Source: an uncultured Clostridia bacterium (GTDB lineage Bacteria > Bacillota > Clostridia > TANB77 > CAG-508). From it: a DNA stretch of 64,000 bases. Position numbers and translations under genes: made by a program. Below, in pieces: positions 53,225-61,303 of the stretch. Position 1 is the first letter of the stretch, and every line of letters begins with the position of its first letter. Where the stretch lies: NCBI GenBank assembly GCA_934168365.1, contig CAKPNJ010000006.1:1-64000 (forward strand), read 5' to 3'. A model generated the notes under the pieces. The model worked only from the letters and a program-made list of their open reading frames with translations, did no database searches and had not been told where the DNA came from.

Positions 53225-53812
53225 CTAATTTATATTTATATTTTTCTCTTCTAAGTTATATATGCCACTTAAATATGCTTTCAAATCATTTTGTTCCTTA
53301 GTTGAAATGCTTATATCCTCTTCTATGTTTTCAGTAGTATTGCTAATTGTAATATTTATTTCATTTACACCCTTAACATCGTTGTTTTCTTCATTTTTCC
53401 TTTTGCTAACTTGTGCAAATATCTTTTTTAAAGTATATTGCTCATCATTAGATATTTCTAAAGTCAAACTTTTAACACTATACCCTTTTTCTTGTATCTT
53501 TTGCTTCATATCATTTTTCAAGTTTGTTATATATACTTGTTTAATTTGATTTTGTTGGCTATTCTCTATATTTTCCTGACTGCTTTTTGCAGATACTTCT
53601 ATATATGTATTTATGTCATATATGTCTGATACTCTAAATTCATTGCCTGTAACTTTGGTTATTACAGGAGAAACTATTGAAAACAAGATGTATACTCCAA
53701 TTACAACCTTAACATATTTTTTGCAATTGCCATCTGGCAGAAGCATTTCAATAATTGTACCAATTATAACCGCTATTATTATTCCTTGTATCCAACCACT
53801 TATCCAATTCAT
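53225..53812 (-). CDS. spoIIIAF: Stage III sporulation protein AF
   Basis: 195 residues: two membrane helices at the N-terminus (WIQGIIIAVIIGTIIEMLLP and VVIGVYILFSIVSPVI) with the family's MLLPDGNCKKYVK between, then a soluble domain. Partner of AG and AH in the engulfed forespore channel. It starts with RBS GGAGAG and lies five bases before AG. Confidence 0.93.
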   Translation of the reverse strand: MNWISGWIQGIIIAVIIGTIIEMLLPDGNCKKYVKVVIGVYILFSIVSPVITKVTGNEFRVSDIYDINTYIEVSAKSSQENIENSQQNQIKQVYITNLKNDMKQKIQEKGYSVKSLTLEISNDEQYTLKKIFAQVSKRKNEENNDVKGVNEINITISNTTENIEEDISISTKEQNDLKAYLSGIYNLEEKNININ

Positions 53813-53887
53813 GATTTTTCTCTCCTATAATTCATTTGTACCTTAGTTGGAAAAGAATTAAATTTTGACATTGTAATTATTTCTCAA

Positions 53888-55039
53888 CTATCTATACATC
53901 AGTCCACTATTCGTTATCTTTAGTACCAAAGTAGTTCCCACAATTAACATTACAGACACACTACACATAATAGCAAGTAACATTTTAAAAGTGTTTCCCA
54001 TTTCTTCTAAAAGCTTTACTATTTTCTCATCTGCTATTGGTTGACATACAGCTCCTGCTAGGTAATATAGTCCCATCAGTATTGCGAGTTTAATTATTGG
54101 GCCAACACATATTGCAATTACTACCACCACTCCAACTATTCCAACTGCATTTTTTAATATGTTGCTACACCCCATTACAGTATCTACTGCATCACCTAAT
54201 ATTTTACCTACTACTGGTATAAAGTTTGAAACGGCAGCTTTAGTAGTCTTTGCAGTTATTCCATCTACTGTACTGCTTAGGCTTCCTTCTACTGAAATTA
54301 TTCCTACAAATAAAGTAAGTACAACTCCTAATGTCCATACAACTGTAGAATTAAAGAACTTTGATAGCTTGTCTACTTGAATTCTGCTAGATACTTTTGA
54401 GATAATTGCTAATGCTGTTGATATTAGTACAAATGGTAGTAAAATAGTAGTTATAAAGTTGCCTATGAAAGTTATTATAAATAATATAATTGGTTCTAAT
54501 ATTCCAGCAGATGCAAAGTTACCAGTAGTTAGCATTAAAGTAATAAGCAGTGGCACTAGGCTATTCATAAATCCAACTAGGTTTTGAATACTTGTTTTTA
54601 CCATTTGAAGAATATCTGAGAAATTTGCCATTATCAAAGTAACTATCAAAATATATTGAACATAATATGTAATTTGGGCAACATTTTTGTTTTCTAATCC
54701 TTCACTAATACTTTTTAATATGCTATGAATTATAATTATTACAAGTATGCTTCCTAATACAGTAGCACAGTTTAATACTTCTTTTCCTACTAAACTTACT
54801 ATGCTTTTTATAATTGTGTCATTGTCAATTTTGCCAGTAATTGCTGAAGTAAATAATTCATTTACATCTATATCTTTAAAAGTATTTTGTGTATACTTTT
54901 GTGCTTCTTTTATAAAGCTTGATATGTTCAATTCTTCTTGTTGTGATTGTAAAACATCTTGACTAGTTGTTTCTGTAGCTGTGCAAATGCTTGGAATAAA
55001 AATTAAAAACAAAATGGTCATGATAAATATTTTTTTCAT
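53888..55039 (-). CDS. spoIIIAE: Stage III sporulation protein AE
   Basis: 383 residues: signal peptide (MKKIFIMTILFLIFIPSICTA), a helical domain and eight membrane helices with conserved MNSLVPLLITLMLTTGNFASAG and GAVCQPIADEKI. SpoIIIAE is the large polytopic member of the channel complex. Standard length. It precedes AF by 75 bases, longer than other gaps in this operon but with nothing recognisable in it. Confidence 0.95.
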   Translation of the reverse strand: MKKIFIMTILFLIFIPSICTATETTSQDVLQSQQEELNISSFIKEAQKYTQNTFKDIDVNELFTSAITGKIDNDTIIKSIVSLVGKEVLNCATVLGSILVIIIIHSILKSISEGLENKNVAQITYYVQYILIVTLIMANFSDILQMVKTSIQNLVGFMNSLVPLLITLMLTTGNFASAGILEPIILFIITFIGNFITTILLPFVLISTALAIISKVSSRIQVDKLSKFFNSTVVWTLGVVLTLFVGIISVEGSLSSTVDGITAKTTKAAVSNFIPVVGKILGDAVDTVMGCSNILKNAVGIVGVVVVIAICVGPIIKLAILMGLYYLAGAVCQPIADEKIVKLLEEMGNTFKMLLAIMCSVSVMLIVGTTLVLKITNSGLMYR

Positions 55040-55054
55040 TTGTTTAATTCCTTT

Positions 55055-55442
55055 TCATGGCAATAGTTTTAATATTGTTTCTAGAAGGCTTGCTATTATT
55101 GGTATTGACATAGAAATAATTAAAACTTTTCCACCTAAGTCTACTTTATTGGCTATTGCTGTTTCTCCTGTGTCTTTGCAAATGCTAACTGTAAATTCCG
55201 TCAAAAATGCTATTCCAGTTATTTTTATTAGGAGTATTAGAAATTCATTGTTTATTGCAGTTTTATTTGATAATGTTGTTAGTAAATCTATTATTGCTCC
55301 TATCTTGTCCATTATCATTACTAAAATTAACACTCCTGCTGCTAAAGAAACATACAGCACAAATTCTGGTCTATATTGTTTTACAATTACAATTATAATT
55401 AGTGAAATTAGCCCGAACTCCAATAATTTTAATTATATCCAT
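55055..55442 (-). CDS. spoIIIAD: Stage III sporulation protein AD with +1 frame break at CGG
   Basis: The true start is the ATG at 55440-55442 after AAGGATAAAAGGCA, giving MDIIKIIGV, the standard SpoIIIAD beginning. Codon 10 is CGG (55413-55415) and the zero frame soon stops. Skipping its C restores GLISLIIIVIVKQYRPEFVLY and the rest of the four-helix protein, 128 residues, matching the usual length of about 130. The gene sits in an otherwise intact, ordered operon, so loss of function would block sporulation; this argues that the frame is restored in vivo or that the base is an error. A TTG at 55421 could give a shortened product but has no good RBS. Confidence 0.85.
55413..55415 (-). other. 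CGG frame-break site 3 (spoIIIAD)
   Basis: Zero frame GGA GTT CGG GCT; +1 frame GGA GTT (C) GGG CTA ATT, matching the conserved GxGLI of SpoIIIAD. Confidence 0.85.
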
Positions 55443-55458
55443 TGCCTTTTATCCTTTC

Positions 55459-55653
55459 TTATAGTCCAAACATCGTTCTTACACTGGTAAATAGTGTGCT
55501 AATTTCTTTTATTACAAGAGTAAGAACAATTACAAGGCCTGCTAATGTCGTCATCATTGCTTGATCTTCTCTTCCTGCTCTTACTAGAACTTGATATAGC
55601 ACAGCTACTAAAATTCCAATTGCTGCTATTTTAAATAATAAACTAATATCCAT
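55459..55653 (-). CDS. spoIIIAC: Stage III sporulation protein AC
   Basis: 64 residues, two membrane helices, with the family-typical DISLLFKIAAIGILVAVLYQ, AGREDQAMMTTLAGLVIVL. Small membrane partner of SpoIIIAD. Length exact for the family. Confidence 0.95.
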   Translation of the reverse strand: MDISLLFKIAAIGILVAVLYQVLVRAGREDQAMMTTLAGLVIVLTLVIKEISTLFTSVRTMFGL

Positions 55654-55668
55654 ACTTTACATCTCCTT

Positions 55669-56178
55669 TTAAATTAGTATAATTGCAATTGTTAGCCCTG
55701 TGACTAAACCTAAAGTTCTATACATTTTTTCGTTTTTTCTACGTTCTTCTGAAGCATTTTCTAGTTGTGCAGTCAAGAAGTCATTTACTACTTCAATTTC
55801 ACTAAGTTGTCCATCTAAATCAGTTTGTCCTAGTAATCTTCCTAAATTTTGTATTACTGAAATGTCTTCTTGATTTAAATTACACTTGGTTTCTTGTAAA
55901 GCTTGTACCCATGCCTCTCCTGCTGGAATTTCTTTCATTCCATTTGCCGCCCTGTCAAAAATACTCCCAACATTTCCTCCTATTTTGTTTGCTATTTCCA
56001 TAAAAACATTTGGAATAGGCTCATATGTAAATTTAATTTTAGTTGCAAACATATTAAGGGCATTTTTCATTTCTTTTATTTCCCTTTCCCTGTTTGCATA
56101 CTTTTTAGAAAATAGTATTCCTATTATACTACTTGTAACTATAATCATAGCTAATATAAATAATCTAAAAGCTAACAT
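55669..56178 (-). CDS. spoIIIAB: Stage III sporulation protein AB
   Basis: 169 residues: an N-terminal helix (RLFILAMIIVTSSIIGILFS), a soluble GspF-like helical domain (ALNMFATKIKFTYEPIPNVFMEIANK, LGRLLGQTDLDGQLSEI) and a C-terminal helix. It works with the ATPase SpoIIIAA like a secretion-platform protein. Standard. Confidence 0.95.
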   Translation of the reverse strand: MLAFRLFILAMIIVTSSIIGILFSKKYANREREIKEMKNALNMFATKIKFTYEPIPNVFMEIANKIGGNVGSIFDRAANGMKEIPAGEAWVQALQETKCNLNQEDISVIQNLGRLLGQTDLDGQLSEIEVVNDFLTAQLENASEERRKNEKMYRTLGLVTGLTIAIILI

Positions 56179-56189
56179 TTTATTTCCTC

Positions 56190-57083
56190 CTAAACTGCTT
56201 TTCTTTGGTTTTGTTTTTCATATACCAAGTGTACGTCTCTTCTGTTGTCCAAAATCAGTATTTTGTCTATGTATCCATTTAGCACTAGTTGACTTAGTAT
56301 TGGATTTTCTTTAATTTGTTCTAAGCTATCTCCATGTGCTGTAAATATTCCATTTACTCCTGAACTAATTGCATATTCAATTGCTTCTATATCTTCTTTG
56401 CTCCCTATTTCATCTGCAATTATTACCTTTGGGCTCATAGACCTGACTAACATTTTCATTCCAAGTGCTTTTGGTATATTATCTATCACATCTGTTCTTA
56501 TTCCTAAATCATTTTGTGATACTCCTTTATATGTAGCAGATATTTCACCTCTTTCATCTACTACACCACAGTTAACACCTTTGAAATTCATTTCTGGAAT
56601 TCCATTACTAATTCTTCTAATTATGTCTTTTAATAATGTGGTTTTGCCTAAACCTGGTGGTGAAACAATCAGGGTGTTCCATACAGTATTTCTGTTTAAT
56701 ATATGTATAATAGCTTTATTACTACAGTTTAGTACTTGCCTTGCAATTCTAAAGTTTAAACTACTAATGTAACTCAAGGTTGCCACTTTTCCGTCTTTTA
56801 TTACTGCATTTCCTGTTACTCCTATACGATGTCCTCCTTTTAAGGTTATAAATCCTTCACATATTTGGCTTTGATAAGAATATAAAGAGTTGTCACATAC
56901 TCTTTGTAAAATTTGAAGTACTATTTCAGGAGTAGTAATATAATCTAATACTTTTTCATCTATATTGCTTTTTAATATAACTGGTTTAGCTGTTCTAATT
57001 CTAATTTCTTCTGTATTGTTCATATTACTGGATATAATTTTTTGTTTTAACACTTCTGGTAAAAAATTTAATATTTCTTCCAT
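56190..57083 (-). CDS. spoIIIAA: Stage III sporulation protein AA, ATPase
   Basis: 297 residues, secretion-type ATPase: LIVSPPGLGKTTLLKDIIRR (Walker A), KVIIADEIGSKEDIEAI (Walker B), and GGHRIGVTGNAV upstream. It powers the channel. First gene of the operon; the RBS is AAGAGGT. A REP-like hairpin lies in the promoter region. Confidence 0.95.
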   Translation of the reverse strand: MEEILNFLPEVLKQKIISSNMNNTEEIRIRTAKPVILKSNIDEKVLDYITTPEIVLQILQRVCDNSLYSYQSQICEGFITLKGGHRIGVTGNAVIKDGKVATLSYISSLNFRIARQVLNCSNKAIIHILNRNTVWNTLIVSPPGLGKTTLLKDIIRRISNGIPEMNFKGVNCGVVDERGEISATYKGVSQNDLGIRTDVIDNIPKALGMKMLVRSMSPKVIIADEIGSKEDIEAIEYAISSGVNGIFTAHGDSLEQIKENPILSQLVLNGYIDKILILDNRRDVHLVYEKQNQRKAV

Positions 57084-57112
57084 AGCTTGTACCTCTTTAT
57101 CAAATTTGAAAA

Positions 57113-57143
57113 TGTGCCAAAATTCTCCGTCCCCAATGGCACA
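57113..57143. repeat. REP-like hairpin with GGGGACGG loop
   Basis: Arms TGTGCCA and TGGCACA enclosing a loop that reads TTGGGGACGGAGAATT on the minus strand. Hairpins with this GGGGACGG loop between GTGCCA and TGGCAC arms are familiar as dispersed repeats linked to REP-associated (IS200-like) transposases. Only one copy is seen, 30 bases upstream of spoIIIAA; no transposase is in the window. Confidence 0.5.
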
Positions 57144-57144
57144 T

Positions 57145-57189
57145 AAAAAAACATAACATATATATAAATATATATATGCTATGTTTTTT
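57145..57189 (-). terminator. Hairpin terminator after the YebC-like gene
   Basis: Long AT-rich arms, AAAAACATA...CATATATATA with the matching TATATATATG...ATGTTTTT, T-run on both strands. Confidence 0.75.
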
Positions 57190-57216
57190 ATTTTAGAACT
57201 ATTTTATTAAATTTTA

Positions 57217-57942
57217 TTATTCTTCCCAGTTGTGGTATACATTCATAACATCATCTAGGTCTTCTAACATGTCTATTAGTCTTTGCATTTTGGGTGCATC
57301 ATTTTCACTTAATTGAATGTATGTAGATGGTACCATTTGTACTTCTGCTTCTAAGAATTCTAATCCTTGTTCTTCTAAAGCTTCTCTAACTTTTGAAAAA
57401 TCTTCTGGTGAAGTTGTTATTTCATAACATTCATCAGTTGCTTCAAAATCTTCTGCTCCACTATCTAATGCTAACATCATCATATCATCTTCTGATAGAT
57501 TTGTTGTAGTTTTATCAATTACTATCACACCTTTTTTACTAAATAAATATGATACACATCCTGTTGTTCCTAAGTTTCCACCAGCTTTATCAAATGCATG
57601 ACGTACATCTGCTGCTGTTCTATTTTTGTTATCTGTACTTGCTTCAACTATAACTGCAACACCATTTGCTCCATATCCTTCATAAATGATTTCTTCATAA
57701 TTTTCATTACTTCCAGCTCCTGAAGCTTTTTTGATTGCATTATTGATTGTATCATTTGGCATGTTATTTGCTTTACATTTAGCAATAACATCTTTTAATT
57801 TTGAATTACCAGCAGGATCAGGCCCTCCCTCTTTTACTGCAATTAATAATTCTCTACCTAATTTTGTAAATATTTTTCCTCTTGCTGCATCTGCTTTACC
57901 TTTTTTAGCCGCAATATTATGCCATTTGCTATGTCCTGACAT
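57217..57942 (-). CDS. YebC/PmpR-family regulator
   Basis: 241 residues from the ATG after GGAGGAGTTAACC: MSGHSKWHNIAAKKGKADAA, GGPDPAGNSKLKDVIAKCKA, NMPNDTINNAIKKASG, EIIYEGYGANGVAVIVEA are the classic YebC sequence. Family members are transcription regulators or, as recently understood, help translation of difficult stretches such as proline runs. It is widespread and core. Confidence 0.95.
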   Translation of the reverse strand: MSGHSKWHNIAAKKGKADAARGKIFTKLGRELLIAVKEGGPDPAGNSKLKDVIAKCKANNMPNDTINNAIKKASGAGSNENYEEIIYEGYGANGVAVIVEASTDNKNRTAADVRHAFDKAGGNLGTTGCVSYLFSKKGVIVIDKTTTNLSEDDMMMLALDSGAEDFEATDECYEITTSPEDFSKVREALEEQGLEFLEAEVQMVPSTYIQLSENDAPKMQRLIDMLEDLDDVMNVYHNWEE

Positions 57943-58044
57943 GGTTAACTCCTCCTTTTTTCTTATTTCGTGAACTATTATACCACACAATATTAAGTTT
58001 TGGTAGTATTTTTACAAATTTTATTATTTAGAATTTTAGGCAAC

Positions 58045-58076
58045 AAAAAACTCCATACACAAGTATAGAGTTTTTT
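58045..58076 (-). terminator. Intrinsic terminator after rpmA
   Basis: Arms AAAAAACTC and GAGTTTTTT extended by ATAC/GTAT, T-runs on both strands, five bases after the rpmA stop. Confidence 0.85.
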
Positions 58077-58081
58077 ATGTT

Positions 58082-58357
58082 TTATTCAGCTTTACTTCCT
58101 TCTTCAACAGGATATACGCTAACTTTCTTTTTATCTCTGCCAAGTCTTTCAAATTTTACTTTTCCAGTTACTTTAGCATATAGTGTATCATCACTACCAA
58201 TACCAACATTAGTACCTGGATAAATTTTTGTTCCTCTTTGTCTTACTAGTATATTACCAGCTGGAACTACTTGACCATCTGCTCTTTTTAGTCCTAAACG
58301 CTTAGACTCACTGTCTCTACCGTTCTTAACACTACCTTGACCTTTCTTATGAGCCAT
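58082..58357 (-). CDS. rpmA: 50S ribosomal protein L27
   Basis: 91 residues beginning MAHKKGQGSVKNGRDSESKR. The N-terminal extension (FF...) that Firmicutes normally carry and cut off with the Prp protease is absent, and the prp (ysxB) gene that usually sits between rplU and rpmA is also missing; the 82-base gap holds nothing. So L27 is made in its mature form here, as in E. coli. VVPAGNILVRQRGTKIYPG is standard. Confidence 0.97.
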   Translation of the reverse strand: MAHKKGQGSVKNGRDSESKRLGLKRADGQVVPAGNILVRQRGTKIYPGTNVGIGSDDTLYAKVTGKVKFERLGRDKKKVSVYPVEEGSKAE

Positions 58358-58439
58358 CCTATTTCACTCCCTTCAATTTTTGTTTTAGGGTATTTCTATC
58401 TTTCTAATAGTTTTTACCATAATATATTCAAATTTTAAC

Positions 58440-58847
58440 CTAAGCTTCTTTTTTAGTTGTAGCTTTTTTTGTAGTAGCTTTAGCTGCTGTTTCTTTTACT
58501 TCAGCGTTTTCTACTTTTGCTTCTGATTTTTCAGTAGGCATTTTTATTTTTGTGATCTCTACTTTAGTGTATGGTTGTCTATGTCCTTGAGTTCTTCTGT
58601 AGTTCTTTTTAGCTTTGTATTTATAAACTAAAATCTTTTTGCCTTTACCGTGAGAAACTACTTTTCCTTCAACCTTAACACCTTTTACATAAGGAGCTCC
58701 AACTTCTACTTTTTTGTCGTCAGATACTAAAACAACATTATCAAATGTTACTTTTTTACCTTCTTCTGCTTCTAATTTTTCGAAGAATACTACATCTCCT
58801 TCTGTTACTTTGTATTGTCTTCCACAGCTTTCAATAATTGCGTACAT
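58440..58847 (-). CDS. rplU: 50S ribosomal protein L21 with an extended tail
   Basis: 135 residues from the ATG after GGAGGTGTACAAAGA. Residues 1-103 are typical L21 (MYAIIESCGRQYKVTEGDVV, KGKKILVYKYKAKKNYRRTQ). A tail of about 32 residues follows, rich in Lys, Ala, Glu and Thr (ending ATTKKATTKKEA). Such tails are uncommon in L21 and probably disordered. Confidence 0.96.
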   Translation of the reverse strand: MYAIIESCGRQYKVTEGDVVFFEKLEAEEGKKVTFDNVVLVSDDKKVEVGAPYVKGVKVEGKVVSHGKGKKILVYKYKAKKNYRRTQGHRQPYTKVEITKIKMPTEKSEAKVENAEVKETAAKATTKKATTKKEA

Positions 58848-58979
58848 TCTTTGTACACCTCCTATATTCGTATACTCGCTAAGCATAAATAACAAGGCAA
58901 TTGCTTAAAGCAATATTTAGTTGCCCGACTCAGGCGGCTTACAGTTAAATATTGTACCATATTATGGTATTAGTGTCAA
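58848..58979 (-). promoter_or_regulatory. rplU promoter and structured leader
   Basis: TTGACA (58974-58979), 17 bases, TACAAT (58951-58956). The leader of about 95 bases includes GCCGCCTGAGTCGGGC-type pairing and the palindrome ATTGCTTTAAGCAAT. Firmicutes often have an L21 leader that controls this operon; I cannot confirm the consensus by eye. Confidence 0.6.
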
Positions 58980-59061
58980 TGGTTTGGTGAAATTTTTTAA
59001 GGTCAGGCACTTTAATTTTTCTTTGGCATATAATTCTATATATTAAATTGGAGGTATATAT

Positions 59062-59760
59062 ATGTTTGCCTTTTCTATTGGTGGTATTTTAGCATTTTTA
59101 AATTCAGCTATATTTTTAGTTGGATATATTTCAAATAATACACTTTTTCCAGAGCCTTTAAGTAGTGAAGAAGAACGAAAATATTTAGAACTTATGAAAA
59201 ACGGAGATGAAGAAGCACGAAATATTTTGATAGAGCGAAATTTAAGATTAGTTGCTCATGTATGTAAAAAATATACTGCTACACGAGTTGAACAAGATGA
59301 TTTGATTTCTATTGGTAGTATTGGTTTAATTAAGGGAATAAATAGCTTTGATAGTTCAAAAGGAGTACGTTTGGCTACTTATGTTTCTCGTTGTATTGAT
59401 AATGAAGTACTTATGTATTTAAGAAGCACTAAAAAGTTAGGTGCAGAAGTTTACTTAGATGATCCTATTGGAAAAGACAAGGACGATAATGTTGTCACTT
59501 TGCAAGAAGTCTTAGAGAATAATGATAAAAATATTGAAGATGAAGTTGATTTAAAATTTAAAGTAAAGAAGTTATATGAGAAAATGAAGGAAGTTTTAAA
59601 AGAAAGAGAAAAAACTATATTGGAATTACGTTTTGGTTTGAATGGCGAAAAACCTAAAACTCAAAATCAAATTGCAGATTCTATGGCAATTTCCCGTTCT
59701 TATGTTTCAAGAATTGAAACTAAGGCTATTAGCAAGTTAGCTAAGGAATTTAAAGAATAA
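59062..59760 (+). CDS. sigK: Sporulation sigma factor sigma-K, intact
   Basis: 232 residues. A pro-sequence-like hydrophobic N-terminus (GGILAFLNSAIFLVGYISNN) leads to region 2 (EEARNILIERNLRLVAHVCKKY, DDLISIGSIGLIKGINSFD, LATYVSRCIDNEVLMYLR) and region 4 (EREKTILELRFGLNGEKPKTQN, SRSYVSRIETKAI). It is uninterrupted, so no skin-type element splits it here. It controls late mother-cell genes after proteolytic activation. RBS GGAGG. A possible CATATAAT late-sporulation -10 lies upstream at about 59022-59029. Confidence 0.95.
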   Translation: MFAFSIGGILAFLNSAIFLVGYISNNTLFPEPLSSEEERKYLELMKNGDEEARNILIERNLRLVAHVCKKYTATRVEQDDLISIGSIGLIKGINSFDSSKGVRLATYVSRCIDNEVLMYLRSTKKLGAEVYLDDPIGKDKDDNVVTLQEVLENNDKNIEDEVDLKFKVKKLYEKMKEVLKEREKTILELRFGLNGEKPKTQNQIADSMAISRSYVSRIETKAISKLAKEFKE

Positions 59761-59766
59761 ATATAT

Positions 59767-59804
59767 AAAAGGAGTTTTTAATACTTACATTAAAAACTCC
59801 TTTT
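59767..59804. terminator. Bidirectional terminator between sigK and the B3/B4 gene
   Basis: Arms AAAAGGAGTTTTTAA and TTAAAAACTCCTTTT with an eight-base loop; it serves the two converging genes. Confidence 0.9.
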
Positions 59805-59806
59805 AA

Positions 59807-60502
59807 TTAAAATTCAAAAACATTGTTATCTTTATCTACAAATCCAACTTCACAAGTTGCCCCCATCTCTGTTAAAATTTTTACAAATTCTTTTTGTAGT
59901 TCTAAGATTTTTTCTTTGTTTTCAATAAATCCGTCTAATGGTATAAACGCATTTTTTATATTCTCGTCTATTTTGCTTTTTTCACCTTGTCTCCAAGCCC
60001 ATTTTCTTGTTTTTACTTCATTTCCACTTACATATACTAATTCACCTGCTGGTGGATTATCATATTCTTGAGAACCAAATGGAATGAATGTGTCATTTTC
60101 ATTTGCAAATCTTAATTCTATATCTCCTGCAAATTTATCTATGTCATGTACTCCTAGTGGTACATTGTACTTTAGTGATAAAGCATTGCCTAAATCAACT
60201 AATGTATTTATGTTAGGAACAAATTGTGATTTAACTGTCCTACTAACAAGTGCTTCTATTGAGCACATAAATTTGTTTGGGTTAATATCATCTTTCTTAA
60301 ATGCTTCTCTGTATAGTACAATTTCTGGTAATTCTTTTACTTTTACATCTTTGTACTTTTCTGCCACCTCATTTACTTCGTTTTTTAGCATTTCTTGTAT
60401 TGCACTATTTGGTTTTGTATTATCAATATTTCTAGCTATAATAACACCAAAACATGCATTATCAACCTTTTCAAAAAAACTTTTGTCAACTATAAATTTC
60501 AT
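59807..60502 (-). CDS. Stand-alone B3/B4 (phenylalanyl-tRNA-synthetase editing-like) protein
   Basis: About 231 residues from the ATG after GAAGGA. It matches the B3/B4 tRNA-binding/editing domain of PheRS beta as a single protein: YREAFKKDDINPNKFMCSIEAL, PNINTLVDLGNALSLKYNVPLGVHDIDKFAGDIELRFA, PAGELVYVSGNEVKTRKWAWRQGEKSKI. Such proteins may clear mischarged tRNA in trans. Its amino acid is unknown. Confidence 0.88.
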   Translation of the reverse strand: MKFIVDKSFFEKVDNACFGVIIARNIDNTKPNSAIQEMLKNEVNEVAEKYKDVKVKELPEIVLYREAFKKDDINPNKFMCSIEALVSRTVKSQFVPNINTLVDLGNALSLKYNVPLGVHDIDKFAGDIELRFANENDTFIPFGSQEYDNPPAGELVYVSGNEVKTRKWAWRQGEKSKIDENIKNAFIPLDGFIENKEKILELQKEFVKILTEMGATCEVGFVDKDNNVFEF

Positions 60503-60572
60503 ATATGTTCCTTCTTTTCTTGTTTTGATGTTACACATTTTACACCTTTTTTTCATCAATTGCAATACCTAA

Positions 60573-60599
60573 ACAGCCTTGTAATAAAAACAAGGCTGT
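60573..60599 (-). terminator. Intrinsic terminator after the anti-sigma-like gene
   Basis: Arms ACAGCCTTG and CAAGGCTGT with a nine-base loop, nine bases beyond the stop of the gene at 60608. Confidence 0.85.
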
Positions 60600-60607
60600 G
60601 TGTCATT

Positions 60608-61303
60608 TTATTTAATCAATGATACTAGTAAATCCACTAACTCTTTTTGTGTTATTCCTGCGGTTTCTATATCAAAATATACATCATTTAATTTAAACTC
60701 TGCTAAATATAGTTTTTCATATTGTGTTATTATAACATCTGTATTTTCTATTTTTGATATTTTTTCTTCACTACTCAAATAATAGTCTCTTAATGGTTTT
60801 CCAATTTTGGAAAATGCTATTCTTATTGTTCTGTTTTCTGCCTCATTTGAATAGTCCCAAATATAGTCATGAGCTATAGAATAATCTTTATCCGAAAAAT
60901 CTTTTCTAGTCATTACAACTTTATTTACACCGTAGTCTCTCAAATCTTTTGGCGCATTAATATCTTTTTTTACAAACGAAAAATCTTTCTCAAATTCACT
61001 ATTCAGTTCAGTATTTGCTTCTTTTATATCTGCATCCAACGTCATCATACTTTGATATTCAGCCTTATTTATATTTAATTCCAATATTCCTTGTACTGTT
61101 GGTGGCATAACATTTTCATTATTACTTTTTGGAACATTATATGCAACAATGCCAACTAATAATGCAATTGCTACAAGACTTGAAGCTAAAACATAACTCA
61201 ATTTTACTTTCATATTATCTCTCCTCTCAATTTTTGATAAAATGATATTATAATTTTTCTTTTTGTCAAAGTTCTTTTGTATTGTATCTTTCAAATTATT
61301 CAT
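60608..61303 (-). CDS. Anti-sigma-factor-like single-pass membrane protein
   Basis: 231 residues: about 33 cytoplasmic residues (MNNLKDTIQKNFDKKKNYNI), one helix (LSYVLASSLVAIALLVGIVAYNV) and a large extracytoplasmic domain of DUF4367-like character (YDYIWDYSN-type strands, VYFDIETAGITQKELVDLL). It overlaps the ECF sigma gene by eight bases. It lacks the zinc motif of the other anti-sigma here. The placement defines its role. Confidence 0.75.
   Translation of the reverse strand: MNNLKDTIQKNFDKKKNYNIILSKIERRDNMKVKLSYVLASSLVAIALLVGIVAYNVPKSNNENVMPPTVQGILELNINKAEYQSMMTLDADIKEANTELNSEFEKDFSFVKKDINAPKDLRDYGVNKVVMTRKDFSDKDYSIAHDYIWDYSNEAENRTIRIAFSKIGKPLRDYYLSSEEKISKIENTDVIITQYEKLYLAEFKLNDVYFDIETAGITQKELVDLLVSLIK

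Noticed and set aside
58981..59012. GTCAGGCAC-containing stretch before sigK as a repeat remnant
   Set aside because: It resembles a dispersed-repeat end but its pairing is poor and it overlaps a possible sporulation promoter; not strong enough to call.
59022..59029. Firm call of a sigma-E or sigma-K promoter for sigK
   Set aside because: CATATAAT fits a late-sporulation -10 but the -35 is not convincing; mentioned only in the gene entry.
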